Assembly (NCBI RefSeq): GCF_018991925.1
Contig: NW_024725489.1
Location: forward strand, 5,027,114 to 5,091,113
DNA length: 64,000 nucleotides
Reading direction: 5' to 3'
From: Homarus americanus
Lineage: Eukaryota; Arthropoda; Malacostraca; Decapoda; Nephropidae
A program made the translations under genes and the position numbers. Position 1 is the stretch's first letter. Every line of letters begins with the position of its first letter. This document shows positions 54,501-60,199 of this stretch, piece after piece. The notes under the pieces were generated by a model, which was given only the letters and a program-made list of their open reading frames with translations, made no database searches and was not told the origin of the DNA.

Positions 54501-56628
54501 ACCAGTTTCCAAAGACAAAACACCAGAGCAGGTCAATAAAAAGATAGCAGCAGCATCTCCTCAGCAGATCTCCAAAAAGAGCACATCATCATCAGAGCAA
54601 ATGTCTAAAAAGAATACATCACCAGCACAGCAGACTTCCAAGAAGAATGGAACGTCACCTCAAGAGCAGGTCTGTAAAAAGAACACACCACCTCCTCCAG
54701 AGCAGATATCCAAGAATTCACCCTCACCTGAACAAGTCTGCAAAAAGAATTCATCTCCTGAACAGAGTTCCAAAAAGAATCTATTCGAACAGGTTTCCAA
54801 AGCAAATTCCTCACCTGAACAGTGTTCCAAGAAGAATTTATCACCAGAACAAGTCTCAAAAACAAATTCCCCTCCTACACAATGTTCCAAAAATAATCAG
54901 TCAGAAGAGGTTACCAAAAAGAATTCACCTCCTGAACAGGGTACAAAAAATAATTCACCTGAACAGGTTACCAAGAAGAATTCACCACCTGAACAGGCTA
55001 CAAAAAAGAGTTCACCTGAACCAGTTACCAAAAAGAATATAACACCTACAATAGAACAGATTCCTAAAAAGAGCACCTCAACTGAACAAGGTTCCAAAAA
55101 AAGTGAAACAGCTCCAGAACAAGTTTCAAAAAAGACCACAGACTCATCCTCAGATGTGGTTTCTAAGAAGAACACACAGACTCCTGACCAACCCTCCAAA
55201 AACAATTCGGTGCCACTTGAACAAGATGGTCTAAAGACTATAACACCACCACCTGAGTCAACCTGTAAGAAGAGCACCACATCCTCCCCTGAGGTGGCAG
55301 TGAAGATCACTCACTCTCCAGAACCACCCAGTAAAAAGACTGCAGTTTCATCTTCAGAACAAGTAACCAAGAAGAGTGAGGCACCATCTCCTGAACAGAC
55401 GAGCAAAAAGAAACCAGTTGACAAGAAAAGTACGTCAGGGTCACAGGTAAATAAAAGTTCAGATGTACAGATCAACCAGAAGAATGTCATTATTACAGCT
55501 GTTGAAGTACATCGTGCAGATACTTATGAGGGCAAGGGAGATCAGGAGGGCTCGGTGAAACGACCCGAGAGAAGACAGAGTGTGAGAAGGTCAAAAGATG
55601 AACAGGATCCCAGAGTTGATGAAAAGAGGGAGAAGAACGAACGGTTGGGCACTGAGTCACCAAAAGACAAACGAAAGGATCCAAAAACTAGGGAAGAGGA
55701 AATGAATAGAATTACTGTCGAAGATTCCACTGAAAAAGATTCTAAACAGCAGAGTCCAAAGAAAATGGAGGACAAAGAGAAGAAACAGAGCGCAGCAGCA
55801 AACAAAAGAATTACGGAAAAGCTTCAGGAGTCTTCACCCCGAGTCAAACAGGAAAAAGATATTGTCACCAGGTCCACAAAAAGACTGAAGACTGAAAAGG
55901 CTGTTGATGAAAAGCAGAATGAGGTGACAAAGGATGAAGAGGGACAAAAGTCTGGTGAAAGTTCGGTAGACGTAAGGAAGACTTCAAGGAGAGGCAAAGA
56001 GCTGCGAGATGATAAGGAGGAGACAGTCTCAGAGGAAACACAAAAGAAAGATATTAAGTCACCCAGACCAGGAAGTGGAAGAAAGGAAAAGGAGGCTGTA
56101 CCTGGGAAGACAAATGAAAAGAAAGATGAGGACCAAAAATCTAGTAAGAGAAGTCGACTTGACACAGAAGAATACATGTCCAAACTACGCAGGAAGTCAT
56201 ATGAAGGAGATGGATCAAGCGACTCCTCAGCAGTTGAAAGTTCCAAAAAGGAAGACACTGCCGAGGAGAAGATTAAATCAAAAAGAAGATCAGCTCGAGA
56301 GGATGAAAGTACAAAGACACCGACGGAGAAAAAACAAAAGGAAGAATGTAAAGAGGAGAAGAACAAAGGTACATCAGCCTGTACTGAACCAACAGAGACT
56401 GTGACAAAACAAAACAAAGCTGTTAGTGAGACACCAGATGTGAAACAGAGTAAAAGGAAAAATGAAGATGGCGATGACGGTGGAACGAGCAATAAGAAGA
56501 TGAAGGACGAGGGTGAAGAGGCCGGCAAGGCCGTCAAGAAAACTGAAATTACTCGGGAACGATCAGGAAGCAGAGAAAGGCCCGAAAGAGCTCACAGGTC
56601 TCCCAGAAGACTATCTATGTGTCAGTAA
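6215..56628 (+). CDS. KDM2: KDM2-type JmjC lysine demethylase, 15 exons (5' partial)
   Basis: Joined exons: 6215-6359, 7325-7450, 9097-9269, 10120-10320, 10929-11082, 11631-11746, 13700-13876, 14444-14713, 14903-15044, 18797-18918, 22040-22201, 22819-22911, 29665-29739, 38655-38765, 52813-56628. Every intron is GT..AG and phases agree throughout, giving 5,883 nt (1,960 residues plus TAA). Domain order JmjC, CXXC, PHD, acidic run, F-box, LRR is diagnostic of KDM2. The family removes H3K36me1/2 in the nucleus, is recruited to unmethylated CpG DNA by the CXXC finger, and in KDM2B/dKDM2 works with Polycomb RING proteins. Iron ligands (HxD and a distal His) are present, so activity is expected. 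Seen: exons and motifs. Inferred: function and nuclear location. Odd points: no start exon found, an intronless 3.8 kb last exon, and a tail of about 930 residues after the LRRs. Extra linker exons between 22911 and 52813 cannot be excluded. Confidence 0.95.
6360..7324. other. Intron a-b
   Basis: Holds a purine-rich GAGAGA/GTGTGC stretch near 6605-6660 and one pogo-like MITE (6959-7269). Nothing else is recognised. Confidence 0.7.
6959..7269. mobile_element. Tigger-derived MITE with CAGCTCCTCCCC ends
   Basis: TA|CAGCTCCTCCCCGACTTACG at the left and the inverted CAACTTACAACAGGG..GGGGAGGAGCTG|TA at the right; about 311 bp. Inside, ATG at 7107 begins [10 protein letters not shown], resembling the first residues of Tigger/CENP-B-type transposases, so this appears to be an internally deleted autonomous element. 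Confidence 0.8.
7325..7450 (+). CDS. KDM2: KDM2 exon b: pre-JmjC segment
   Basis: Enters in phase 1 (completing an Asp codon) and leaves in phase 1. The translation includes [19 protein letters not shown], equivalent to the MPDPDFTVNDVKMCVGSRR region of vertebrate KDM2, just N-terminal to the JmjN-like/JmjC fold. Acceptor TTTCAG, donor GTGAGC. Confidence 0.95.
7591..7800 (+). mobile_element. tRNA-derived SINE
   Basis: A tRNA-like head with an RNA polymerase III A box (GCGGTCGAGTGG, 7598-7609) and B box (GGTTCGATGCC, 7643-7653), followed by a non-tRNA body with AGCTGTAAATGGGTAC. The head does not fold into a full tRNA with a proper acceptor end, so it is a SINE, not a tRNA gene. The 3' limit is approximate. 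Confidence 0.75.
8262..8345 (+). mobile_element. Degraded tRNA-like SINE head
   Basis: TAGTTCAGTTGGCAGTGTTT followed by GCCTCCCAGGTGAATGGTTCC resembles a tRNA A box, anticodon arm and B box with decay of the B-box end. No intact acceptor stem. Probably a second SINE type. Confidence 0.45.
8500..8652 (-). mobile_element. tRNA-derived SINE, opposite orientation
   Basis: Read on the - strand, CAGCTGAGTGGATACAGCAC (A box, from about 8646 down) and GGTTTAATACC (B box, 8591-8601) match the head of the SINE at 7591 (GCGGTCGAGTGGATACAGCG). It is more diverged. Two copies in opposite orientation about 1 kb apart could pair in the transcript. Confidence 0.6.
9097..9269 (+). CDS. KDM2: KDM2 exon c: start of the JmjC region
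   Basis: Completes the Gly codon begun in the previous exon and reads [15 protein letters not shown], almost identical to the invariant KDM2 block here, then [15 protein letters not shown]. It ends in phase 0 at a GTAAGT donor. The spacing and the VMDVNTQK signature separate KDM2 from the related KDM7/PHF8 family. Confidence 0.96.
9270..10119. other. Intron c-d
   Basis: Contains a 25-bp minisatellite (9683-9832); otherwise no feature recognised. Confidence 0.7.
9683..9832. repeat. 25-bp minisatellite, 6 copies
   Basis: Six consecutive copies of GATGTGTTCATGACAGGTAC plus AGTAA, differing at a few positions (GTG/GTC/GCG/GCA, AAG/AGG). No spacers between units. Confidence 0.9.
10120..10320 (+). 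CDS. KDM2: KDM2 exon d: JmjC core with the iron-binding HxD
   Basis: Sixty-seven codons in phase 0. Contains [28 protein letters not shown] and [14 protein letters not shown]. The His-Ile-Asp triad supplies two of the three Fe(II) ligands, and the Thr of CYTDFH is the conserved 2-oxoglutarate contact. The exon ends RGKK; a Lys here aligns with the Lys of GGKVFWLIPP that binds 2-oxoglutarate in KDM2A. Confidence 0.97.
10321..10928. other. Intron d-e
   Basis: About 600 bp with no gene. A short segment near 10440-10500 (AGCTGAATAACCTGTCACC) resembles another at about 37525-37555 and may be an old dispersed repeat. Confidence 0.5.
10929..11082 (+). CDS. KDM2: KDM2 exon e: JmjC core
   Basis: Fifty-one codons plus one base. 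Reads [18 protein letters not shown], then [12 protein letters not shown] and FIPT, matching the central strands of the KDM2 JmjC barrel. Acceptor TTCTTCAG, donor GTAGGT. Translation past the donor soon departs from the family, confirming the boundary. Confidence 0.96.
11083..11630. other. Intron e-f
   Basis: About 550 bp; no gene or recognised mobile element. Confidence 0.6.
11631..11746 (+). CDS. KDM2: KDM2 exon f: JmjC core with the third iron ligand
   Basis: Phase 1 to 0. Reads [19 protein letters not shown] followed by [10 protein letters not shown]. The His of GWIHAVYTP is the third Fe(II) ligand, completing HxD..H; no catalytic residue is missing. The donor GTAAGT leads into an intron that opens with a 52-bp minisatellite. 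Confidence 0.97.
11866..12327. repeat. 52-bp minisatellite, 9 near-identical copies
   Basis: Nine copies of a 52-bp unit; the landmark CTTGTAGACCCTCTGTTG recurs at exact 52-base spacing from 11883 to 12299. Copies after the first are essentially identical, which indicates recent expansion or homogenisation. Units abut directly, so this is not a CRISPR-like array. Confidence 0.96.
12525..12560. repeat. (CATA)n microsatellite
   Basis: Nine CATA units in a row after a CCCC run. Confidence 0.95.
13700..13876 (+). CDS. KDM2: KDM2 exon g: C-terminal JmjC helices
   Basis: Fifty-nine codons in phase 0. [20 protein letters not shown] is a near match to the post-JmjC helix of vertebrate KDM2 ([20 protein letters not shown]). 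The end is a low-complexity ANNNNQLNE linker. The donor GAG|GTGGGC is weak; the next exon's matching phase and family alignment support it. Confidence 0.92.
13877..14443. other. Intron g-h with TTAGG-like repeats
   Basis: Around 13904-14125 a block of roughly 75 bp (GGTTAGGTTAGG, then AGTTAATGC/ATTATGATCC, then GCTATTTCATTAC) occurs three times in degenerate form, each starting with short GGTTA runs. The remainder shows nothing. Confidence 0.6.
14444..14713 (+). CDS. KDM2: KDM2 exon h: linker helical block after JmjC
   Basis: Ninety codons in phase 0. Includes [16 protein letters not shown] and [12 protein letters not shown], the counterpart of VHLTHFELEGLRCLV..LPLHKKCVPTGI in KDM2A, followed by an EWWPR end aligning with VQWPKRD. 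Donor GTCAGT. Antisense open frames across this exon are shadows. Confidence 0.95.
14903..15044 (+). CDS. KDM2: KDM2 exon i: basic linker before the CXXC finger
   Basis: Forty-seven codons plus one base. Rich in Lys/Arg ([13 protein letters not shown]), ending IRHRRVR, the counterpart of RRRRVRC just before the CXXC domain. The last base (T) starts the first Cys codon, which is finished across the intron. The donor is GTAAGG; reading through to the downstream AAG|GTCACA would break the zinc-finger frame. The basic run could serve as a nuclear localisation signal. Confidence 0.9.
15920..18312 (-). mobile_element. Tigger (pogo superfamily) DNA transposon, decayed
   Basis: Terminal inverted repeats: CAGGGCGTCCTTTGCTTAACG at the left; CAGTAAGTCCTCACTTAACG as reverse complement of the right. 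The right end is followed by TA; the left TA target base seems mutated (CA). About 2.4 kb, with a transposase remnant on the - strand (16016-18014). It lies in a KDM2 intron, antisense to the gene. Confidence 0.88.
16016..18014 (-). pseudogene. Tigger/TIGD1-like transposase pseudogene
   Basis: Read from 18014 down: a CENP-B-type N-terminal helix-turn-helix region ([25 protein letters not shown]), a second DNA-binding part ([16 protein letters not shown]) and a pogo-type DDE domain in the 340-codon open stretch 17542-16520. The acidic triad is NVDETG, LDNVPAH and MQPMDQG; in that stretch these are D38, D153 and D186, so 32 residues separate the last two. Damage: the expected first Met codon is ATA at 18014-18012; a one-base frameshift lies in the A/G run near 17905-17915; TGA stops lie near 17845 and at 17575-17573; TAG stops lie at 16522-16520 and 16396-16394. 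It cannot encode a full transposase. The C-terminal acidic/Pro-rich part remains open to 16016. Confidence 0.88.
18797..18918 (+). CDS. KDM2: KDM2 exon j: CXXC zinc finger
   Basis: With the split Cys it reads [18 protein letters not shown], then [13 protein letters not shown] and KKC: all eight zinc Cys of a CXXC domain in order. CXXC fingers of this type bind unmethylated CpG. Two substitutions from the vertebrate form are seen: the Gly of the CGxC motif is Lys, and KFGG is KYGG. The whole finger except its first base is in one exon. Confidence 0.96.
19470..19669. repeat. (ATT)n microsatellite
   Basis: About 200 bp of ATT/TTA trinucleotides with occasional ACTGT interruptions. Poly-Tyr and poly-Asn open frames here are artefacts of the repeat. 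Confidence 0.97.
20025..21649. mobile_element. hAT-type non-autonomous element, interrupted
   Basis: Left end CAGTGGTGTCAAACTC; the right end read in reverse is CAGGAGTGTCAAACTATGG. Flanking octamers CTCTAGAC (20017-20024) and CTCTGGAG (21650-21657) agree at six of eight positions, fitting an old 8-bp hAT target duplication. No transposase. A second element (20252-21305) occupies most of its length. Confidence 0.75.
20252..21305. mobile_element. pogo-like element nested in the hAT element
   Basis: TA|CAATAGAACTTTGATATAA at the left; CAGTAGAATGTCAATTTAA as reverse complement of the right, followed by TA. The interior carries a direct duplication (about 20520-20690 and 20850-21060, sharing TTGGCTGGGAAGAT and GTTTGACAGTTG), so it resembles 4201-5540 in architecture. 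No transposase is visible. Confidence 0.65.
22040..22201 (+). CDS. KDM2: KDM2 exon k: first part of the PHD finger
   Basis: Fifty-four codons in phase 0. The zinc ligands visible are CYEC, CCVC and HLKC (first seven of the C4HC3 set). The loop between the first two pairs is lengthened by a Pro/Ala stretch, as in vertebrate KDM2. Acceptor TTTTTGACAG, donor GTAAGT. Confidence 0.94.
22202..22818. other. Intron k-l
   Basis: About 600 bp; no gene or recognised element, ending in a poly-T tract at the acceptor. Confidence 0.6.
22819..22911 (+). CDS. KDM2: KDM2 exon l: second part of the PHD finger
   Basis: Thirty-one codons. [20 protein letters not shown] matches GLLNDELPNCWECPKCYQE of KDM2A; the CPEC pair completes the C4HC3 zinc set. 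A poly-T tract and TTTAG acceptor lie directly upstream, donor GTGAGT. Confidence 0.95.
23004..23058. repeat. (CCCAA)n to (CTCAA)n pentanucleotide run
   Basis: About eleven pentamers, CCCAA changing to CTCAA toward the right. Related in period to the TTAGG-like patches but not the same unit. Confidence 0.9.
23426..26011 (-). mobile_element. Tigger (pogo superfamily) DNA transposon with near-intact catalytic ORF
   Basis: TA|CAGTGGTCCCTCGGTTAACG at the left, and TA|CAGTGGTCTGGTTCGCAC as reverse complement of the right. Exact TA flanks on both sides. About 2.6 kb. Transposase on the - strand at 23685-25040. It is a different Tigger lineage from the 15920-18312 element: sequences differ widely and the DDE spacing differs. 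Confidence 0.9.
23685..25040 (-). CDS. Tigger/pogo transposase, catalytic and C-terminal parts open
   Basis: Open for 451 codons; the first Met gives 420 residues (24947 to 23685). HAGEAASAD marks the join to the missing N-terminal DNA-binding region. The acidic triad lies at NVDETG (D15), MDNAPGH (D132) and IQPMDQN (D169), with 36 residues between the last two. The C-terminus is acidic, then carries QTTIDTFF (23849-23826), a canonical PCNA-binding PIP box (QxxIxxFF). An in-frame TAA at 25043-25041 separates this from eroded sequence resembling the end of the DNA-binding region, so a complete autonomous protein is not encoded. The lack of internal stops suggests a fairly young insertion or retained coding potential. 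Antisense to KDM2, in its intron. Confidence 0.85.
   Translation of the reverse strand, partial: VIFRVVRHAGEAASADKGRGQQRFLDEFKKLMEEENYLPQQVFNVDETGLFWKKMPKRTFITRDEASLPGHKPMKDRLTLLLGANASGDFRLKPMLVYHSENPRVFKQQKVVRIKLGVYWKSNRKAWVTRQLFNEWAVDVFCPSVMSYRTTNKLPLKAFLLMDNAPGHDPELARNLEYQFDFVKVLFLPPNTTSIIQPMDQNVISNFKKLYMKKMFRCHQATSNDPELTLKQFWNTQFNILEAVKLIVSSWQEVSTRSLNSSWKALWPSVVHDFEGFEEETELDQEIVSIGQSLGLEVEEEDVEELVMSHEEELTPDDLKQLDEMLQVEADSGEEEIESDDHMSAKQLKDVIYYWEKFRELASKHPEVEKTELTLCHVEDSVVSFKQKLMVRRTDAPQTTIDTFFSKRQREQDAIPQPSTSRRREDVHGGESVSPEVPDIFMEGDSPSKKQ
27025..28252. mobile_element. DNA element with CCAGTGTATAA ends inserted in the RTE copy
   Basis: In the other RTE copy, GGGTGACTTAATCAGTACTG is continuous (about 33983-34002); here GGGTGA and TAATCAGTACT are 1.2 kb apart. 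The inserted DNA starts with TTCCAGTGTATAAG and ends with the inverted TTATACACTGGCATATGCGG. It carries a CR1-like fragment (27430-27892). Family not determined; exact edges are uncertain by a few bases. Confidence 0.65.
27430..27892 (+). mobile_element. CR1-like non-LTR retrotransposon 3' end
   Basis: An open frame at 27448-27810 encodes the typical region after the reverse transcriptase: [20 protein letters not shown], then [19 protein letters not shown] and a [11 protein letters not shown] end. This is followed by a non-coding tail with GGCCAATCGGCCTATTGCAG and TTCTTATGTTCTTATT. 5'-truncated, as usual for such copies. Not a host gene despite its 120-codon open frame. Confidence 0.85.
28375..28487. 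mobile_element. Short hairpin MITE
   Basis: TA|CAGTGGGGTATGCTATAACG and its inverted copy CGTTATAGCATACCCCACTG|TA, 113 bp, with perfect ends of about 22 bases and TA duplicated. CTATAACGAAC recurs inside. It sits in the RTE fragment, so it is a third layer in this nest. Confidence 0.92.
29665..29739 (+). CDS. KDM2: KDM2 exon m: short linker exon
   Basis: Twenty-five codons in phase 0 ([20 protein letters not shown] and five more), Ser/Thr-rich, between a TTTTCCAG acceptor and a GTAAGT donor. No domain; assigned because its phase and splice sites fit between the PHD and terminal exons. Weakly conserved linkers are expected here, so this is less certain than the domain exons. Confidence 0.75.
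30021..30641. mobile_element. pogo-like MITE with internal (TA)n
   Basis: TA|CAGTAATCCTGTGTTTTTCG at the left; CAGTAATCCCATGCTTTTCA as reverse complement of the right, with TA on both sides. 621 bp. Inside, (TA)33 at 30511-30576. CGCGAAAAGTC near the left and AAAAATGCGATAAAA near the right fit extended inverted repeats. Confidence 0.8.
32340..32500 (+). pseudogene. Tigger/CENP-B-type transposase N-terminal fragment
   Basis: ATG at 32339 opens [17 protein letters not shown] followed by [20 protein letters not shown], the N-terminal helix-turn-helix of CENP-B/Tigger proteins, then a stop (TGA) at the position of the second helix. No catalytic part follows. Remnant of a deleted element; its ends were not located. 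Confidence 0.65.
33240..34480 (+). mobile_element. RTE-like non-LTR retrotransposon fragment, second copy
   Basis: Contains [14 protein letters not shown] (degenerate reverse transcriptase motif), DCKCAVC and [20 protein letters not shown] followed by [10 protein letters not shown], in several frames. About 33790-33990 is nearly identical to 26805-27020. Internal deletions: the zinc-knuckle segment is shorter here. Multiple stops make it non-functional. Confidence 0.75.
37178..37339. mobile_element. Long-arm hairpin MITE
   Basis: CAGTCACCCAAAAAAGTCCT at the left, inverted copy AGGACTTTTTGGGTGATTG at the right. Arms of about 65 bases pair with few mismatches (GAACCATGAA, GAGATTCAGA and GAAGCA recur inverted), leaving a short loop. 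TA precedes the left end; the right flank is TG. The intron transcript would fold into a strong hairpin. Confidence 0.88.
38655..38765 (+). CDS. KDM2: KDM2 exon n: acidic/Lys-rich linker exon
   Basis: Thirty-seven codons in phase 0: [20 protein letters not shown], then a Lys/Ser-rich end. VKVKIEG resembles a SUMO acceptor (VKIE), a motif match only. Acceptor TTGTTTACAG, donor GAG|GTAAAG. Assigned by phase, splice sites and composition. Confidence 0.72.
39075..39112. repeat. (TG)n microsatellite
   Basis: TTTGTGTGTGTGTGTGTGTG followed by a short interruption and further TG units. Confidence 0.9.
39665..39825. repeat. 47-bp minisatellite, about 3.5 copies
   Basis: The unit includes CATGGTCTAACTCCTCTTTA and TCTCCCATGGTCTGACCCCT. 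Each unit is itself two half-repeats (GGTCTAACTCCTCTTT and GGTCTGACCCCTCTTT), so the array grew in two steps. Confidence 0.88.
40925..41420. repeat. Strongly diverged tandem repeat, unit about 55-65 bp
   Basis: Motifs GAGTTGCCAGTACT, GTGGGATTCATTATGAG and GGAAAACTTTTGT recur in the same order about six or seven times with many differences. An old minisatellite; unit edges are approximate. Confidence 0.65.
44781..45646. mobile_element. Probable pogo-like non-autonomous element
   Basis: Left end CAGACCCTGATTTAAGAGAG; right end in reverse complement CAGGTAGTTCCCAATTTACG, followed by TA. The match between ends is weak. Interior mentions of CTCATAAATTGATGCTCAT and CGTAAATTAAAGTGG look like degenerate inverted subterminal repeats. 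No coding content. Confidence 0.45.
46370..47186 (+). mobile_element. Deleted Tigger-like element with transposase N-terminus
   Basis: Left end TA|CAGGTGTCCCCTCTATC. ATG at 46811 opens [20 protein letters not shown] followed by VKWHKT, closely like the CENP-B/Tigger N-terminal domain; similarity is lost soon afterwards. The right limit near 47186 (TACCCGTATAAATTGTAG) is approximate. Confidence 0.6.
47906..48069. mobile_element. TTAA-flanked MITE, possibly piggyBac-like
   Basis: Flanked by TTAA (47902-47905 and 48070-48073). Arms of about 42 bases: GGTGGTTCCACACCTGCGTA at the left, GGTGCGTCCACATGTGCGTA as reverse complement of the right, both continuing CATTTTGT..AACATGTG. TTAA flanks suggest piggyBac-type movement, but no transposase is present to confirm it. 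Confidence 0.8.
48598..49196 (-). pseudogene. hAT transposase fragment (ZMYM1/TTF-domain type)
   Basis: On the - strand, from 49190 down: [17 protein letters not shown], then [17 protein letters not shown] with LAEH soon after, then about 48750-48600 the hAT C-terminal dimerisation region ([31 protein letters not shown]). Order and spacing match ZMYM1-like hAT proteins, but most of the catalytic part is missing and the pieces lie in different frames with stops. A dead transposon copy. Confidence 0.75.
51568..51932. mobile_element. Possible TTAA-flanked inverted element
   Basis: TTAA at 51568-51571 and 51929-51932. Near the left, CTTGTGGTCTTTCGGTGCAG; near the right in reverse complement, CTAGTGGTCTTTTGACGCAA, but about 40 bases further inside. 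Asymmetric ends make this uncertain. Confidence 0.35.
52813..56628 (+). CDS. KDM2: KDM2 exon o: acidic run, F-box, LRRs and long C-terminal tail
   Basis: A 1,271-codon terminal exon after a GTGTTGCAG acceptor. In order: Trp/Pro-rich lead; acidic run (about 52948-52995), as before the F-box in KDM2A; F-box (about 53030-53150, [20 protein letters not shown]); LRRs (about 53200-53820), with [23 protein letters not shown] and [10 protein letters not shown] as typical F-box-LRR units. The usual KDM2 end (YCLSDEKLI) aligns with [10 protein letters not shown] near 53820. The frame then stays open for about 930 residues of Lys/Ser/Glu/Pro-rich, probably disordered sequence, with EQVSKKN-type repeats at 54364-55413 and KR-rich stretches to the end (RRLSMCQ, TAA at 56626). 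Long antisense frames here are shadows. Confidence 0.95.
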   Translation: MGSAIEGLDAAPPHMPTWEQLQARVSRPLVRPMWVVRPNPPPPDEDEEEEEEEEESGSDGESRPAAREPLPPTMNRAVMLPVFHHLSVRDLKVVMQVCRTWAQWAINPTLWKTINLAHKRVDVYHLEGVVRRQPCLLDLSWARVSAEQLCWLLARLPQLKELHLEGQGWEVVSGLTSPYCPALSRLNLSYCEGLTDSTLTTLLSAPRTHRPGHRDTTTRLRQLTDLSLAGTQVGDEGARAIVRSLPFLSTLDLSSCQRITELSTALLAHPSSVVSHSLSSLDLRGCHRLAPTCLPSLTCLPLLSKLALHPCSRIPLAALRVWGKSHGYTLGVEDILARAPPPPPDPDLDPSSDSDMSSLSRSSSPGVARITQETPEISPNNPDAKKGTESPPKLESGEKDEKEKDEQVDASKKESSLGKNSDVESNSKSNGIPSGKSKILSSTSGKKKPDKVEETNKKEDKEVDNSINKKTSEKNTENLQSKTVSQKGGSDSPVSGSLRVSTRRQSRLQDCDGDSGTSVDQASKKNTGSPEHPNKNSGPSETSKKNSASSSEQVNKKTTTSSEPVSKDKTPEQVNKKIAAASPQQISKKSTSSSEQMSKKNTSPAQQTSKKNGTSPQEQVCKKNTPPPPEQISKNSPSPEQVCKKNSSPEQSSKKNLFEQVSKANSSPEQCSKKNLSPEQVSKTNSPPTQCSKNNQSEEVTKKNSPPEQGTKNNSPEQVTKKNSPPEQATKKSSPEPVTKKNITPTIEQIPKKSTSTEQGSKKSETAPEQVSKKTTDSSSDVVSKKNTQTPDQPSKNNSVPLEQDGLKTITPPPESTCKKSTTSSPEVAVKITHSPEPPSKKTAVSSSEQVTKKSEAPSPEQTSKKKPVDKKSTSGSQVNKSSDVQINQKNVIITAVEVHRADTYEGKGDQEGSVKRPERRQSVRRSKDEQDPRVDEKREKNERLGTESPKDKRKDPKTREEEMNRITVEDSTEKDSKQQSPKKMEDKEKKQSAAANKRITEKLQESSPRVKQEKDIVTRSTKRLKTEKAVDEKQNEVTKDEEGQKSGESSVDVRKTSRRGKELRDDKEETVSEETQKKDIKSPRPGSGRKEKEAVPGKTNEKKDEDQKSSKRSRLDTEEYMSKLRRKSYEGDGSSDSSAVESSKKEDTAEEKIKSKRRSAREDESTKTPTEKKQKEECKEEKNKGTSACTEPTETVTKQNKAVSETPDVKQSKRKNEDGDDGGTSNKKMKDEGEEAGKAVKKTEITRERSGSRERPERAHRSPRRLSMCQ
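54364..55413 (+). repeat. Degenerate EQVSKKN coding repeats in the KDM2 tail
   Basis: About 33 imperfect units of 8-12 residues, of the type (S/P)PEQ(V/x)(S/T/C)KKN(S/T), run through the exon in one frame. Unit length varies, and codon choice for the repeated residues (Ser, Gln, Lys) also varies, so this is an old, diverged coding repeat rather than a fresh microsatellite. The units would present regular Lys-Lys pairs next to Ser/Thr-Pro sites. Confidence 0.9.
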
Positions 56629-56867
56629 AACTTTGTGGTTATTTTTGTTTTTATTACATATATATACATGTTGTAGTTAGTGTTTAGATATGATCAATAC
56701 CTCAAGTGATTATATGAATTTTATGCCATCATCCACAGTTTTTCTTTGGTAACTTGTTATATTTTTTCCAGACTCTTTAAGAATTGTGTGATACAGTTTT
56801 ATAGAAGGATTATTGTATGTTCATATTTTATATTTTTAAAGTAACTGCACAAGAGCTTTGTACTGTA

Positions 56868-56983
56868 AATAAATTTGATGTAGATACACCATAATATATT
56901 TATGATTTGTCCTAGATAAAAAGTGTGCTTCAAAAGTGATACTTTTTACTGAATAAAGGAATGTTTTACAGTATAATAATAAA
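56868..56983 (+). promoter_or_regulatory. Polyadenylation signals for KDM2
   Basis: Three AATAAA hexamers at 56868-56873, 56952-56957 and 56978-56983, 240-355 bases after the stop codon in an AT-rich 3' UTR. Any could direct cleavage; the choice is not visible from sequence. Confidence 0.6.
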
Positions 56984-59454
<2,471 letters not shown>

Positions 59455-59528
59455 AATTTATAGTAAATAATATTTATAATACAAATTACAAAATTAAAAA
59501 CAAAATAATGATAACAATAATAATAATA

Positions 59529-59586
<58 letters not shown>

Positions 59587-59904
59587 TAAAGAACCATAAA
59601 GAAATTACAAAATGGAAAAAATCAATAGTGAGAAACAATATATGTACTGTATATACAGTATGTTGTGTCGTCAAAGTAAGAGAAACAATTGAGACCCTGC
59701 AATTGTGTGTAAATGAGGCAGAAAGTCAGATCAGCAACCTGGGACTTGGTCACAATTTTCGTGATGCCATATGGCAGCAGGGTCTACCATTAGACAACAC
59801 ATTATGCCTCCAATATCTTCCCAGGCAGTAGTACCTCCCTGTTTGGTAGCTGCCTACTACCTACTACCTATCTACCTACCTACCTACCTACAAGAGCCAA
59901 AAGT

Positions 59905-60199
59905 ATGTAACAACCCTATCATACTGTTATCATGAACCTGAAGACTTCTATCACCACCCTATCATACTGTTATCATGTGCCTGAAGACTTCTATCACCAC
60001 CCTATCATACTGTTATCATGGGCCTGAAGACTTCTATCACCACCCTATCATACTGTTATCATGAACCTGAAGACTTCTATCACCACCCTATCATACTGTT
60101 ATCATGAACCTGAAGACTTCTATCACCACCCTATCATACTGTTATCATGAACCTGAAGACTTCTATCACCACCCTATCATACTGTTATCATGAACCTGA
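59905..60199. repeat. 43-bp minisatellite (copy 1, about 7 units)
   Basis: The unit contains CTGAAGACTTCTATCACCAC and CCTATCATACTGTTATCATG, varying at GAACC/GTGCC/GGGCC. Confidence 0.92.

Noticed and set aside
53702..56537. Long antisense open frames across the KDM2 terminal exon
   Set aside because: Shadows of the AG-rich coding strand; translations are biased Ser/Leu/Phe strings mirroring the sense repeats.
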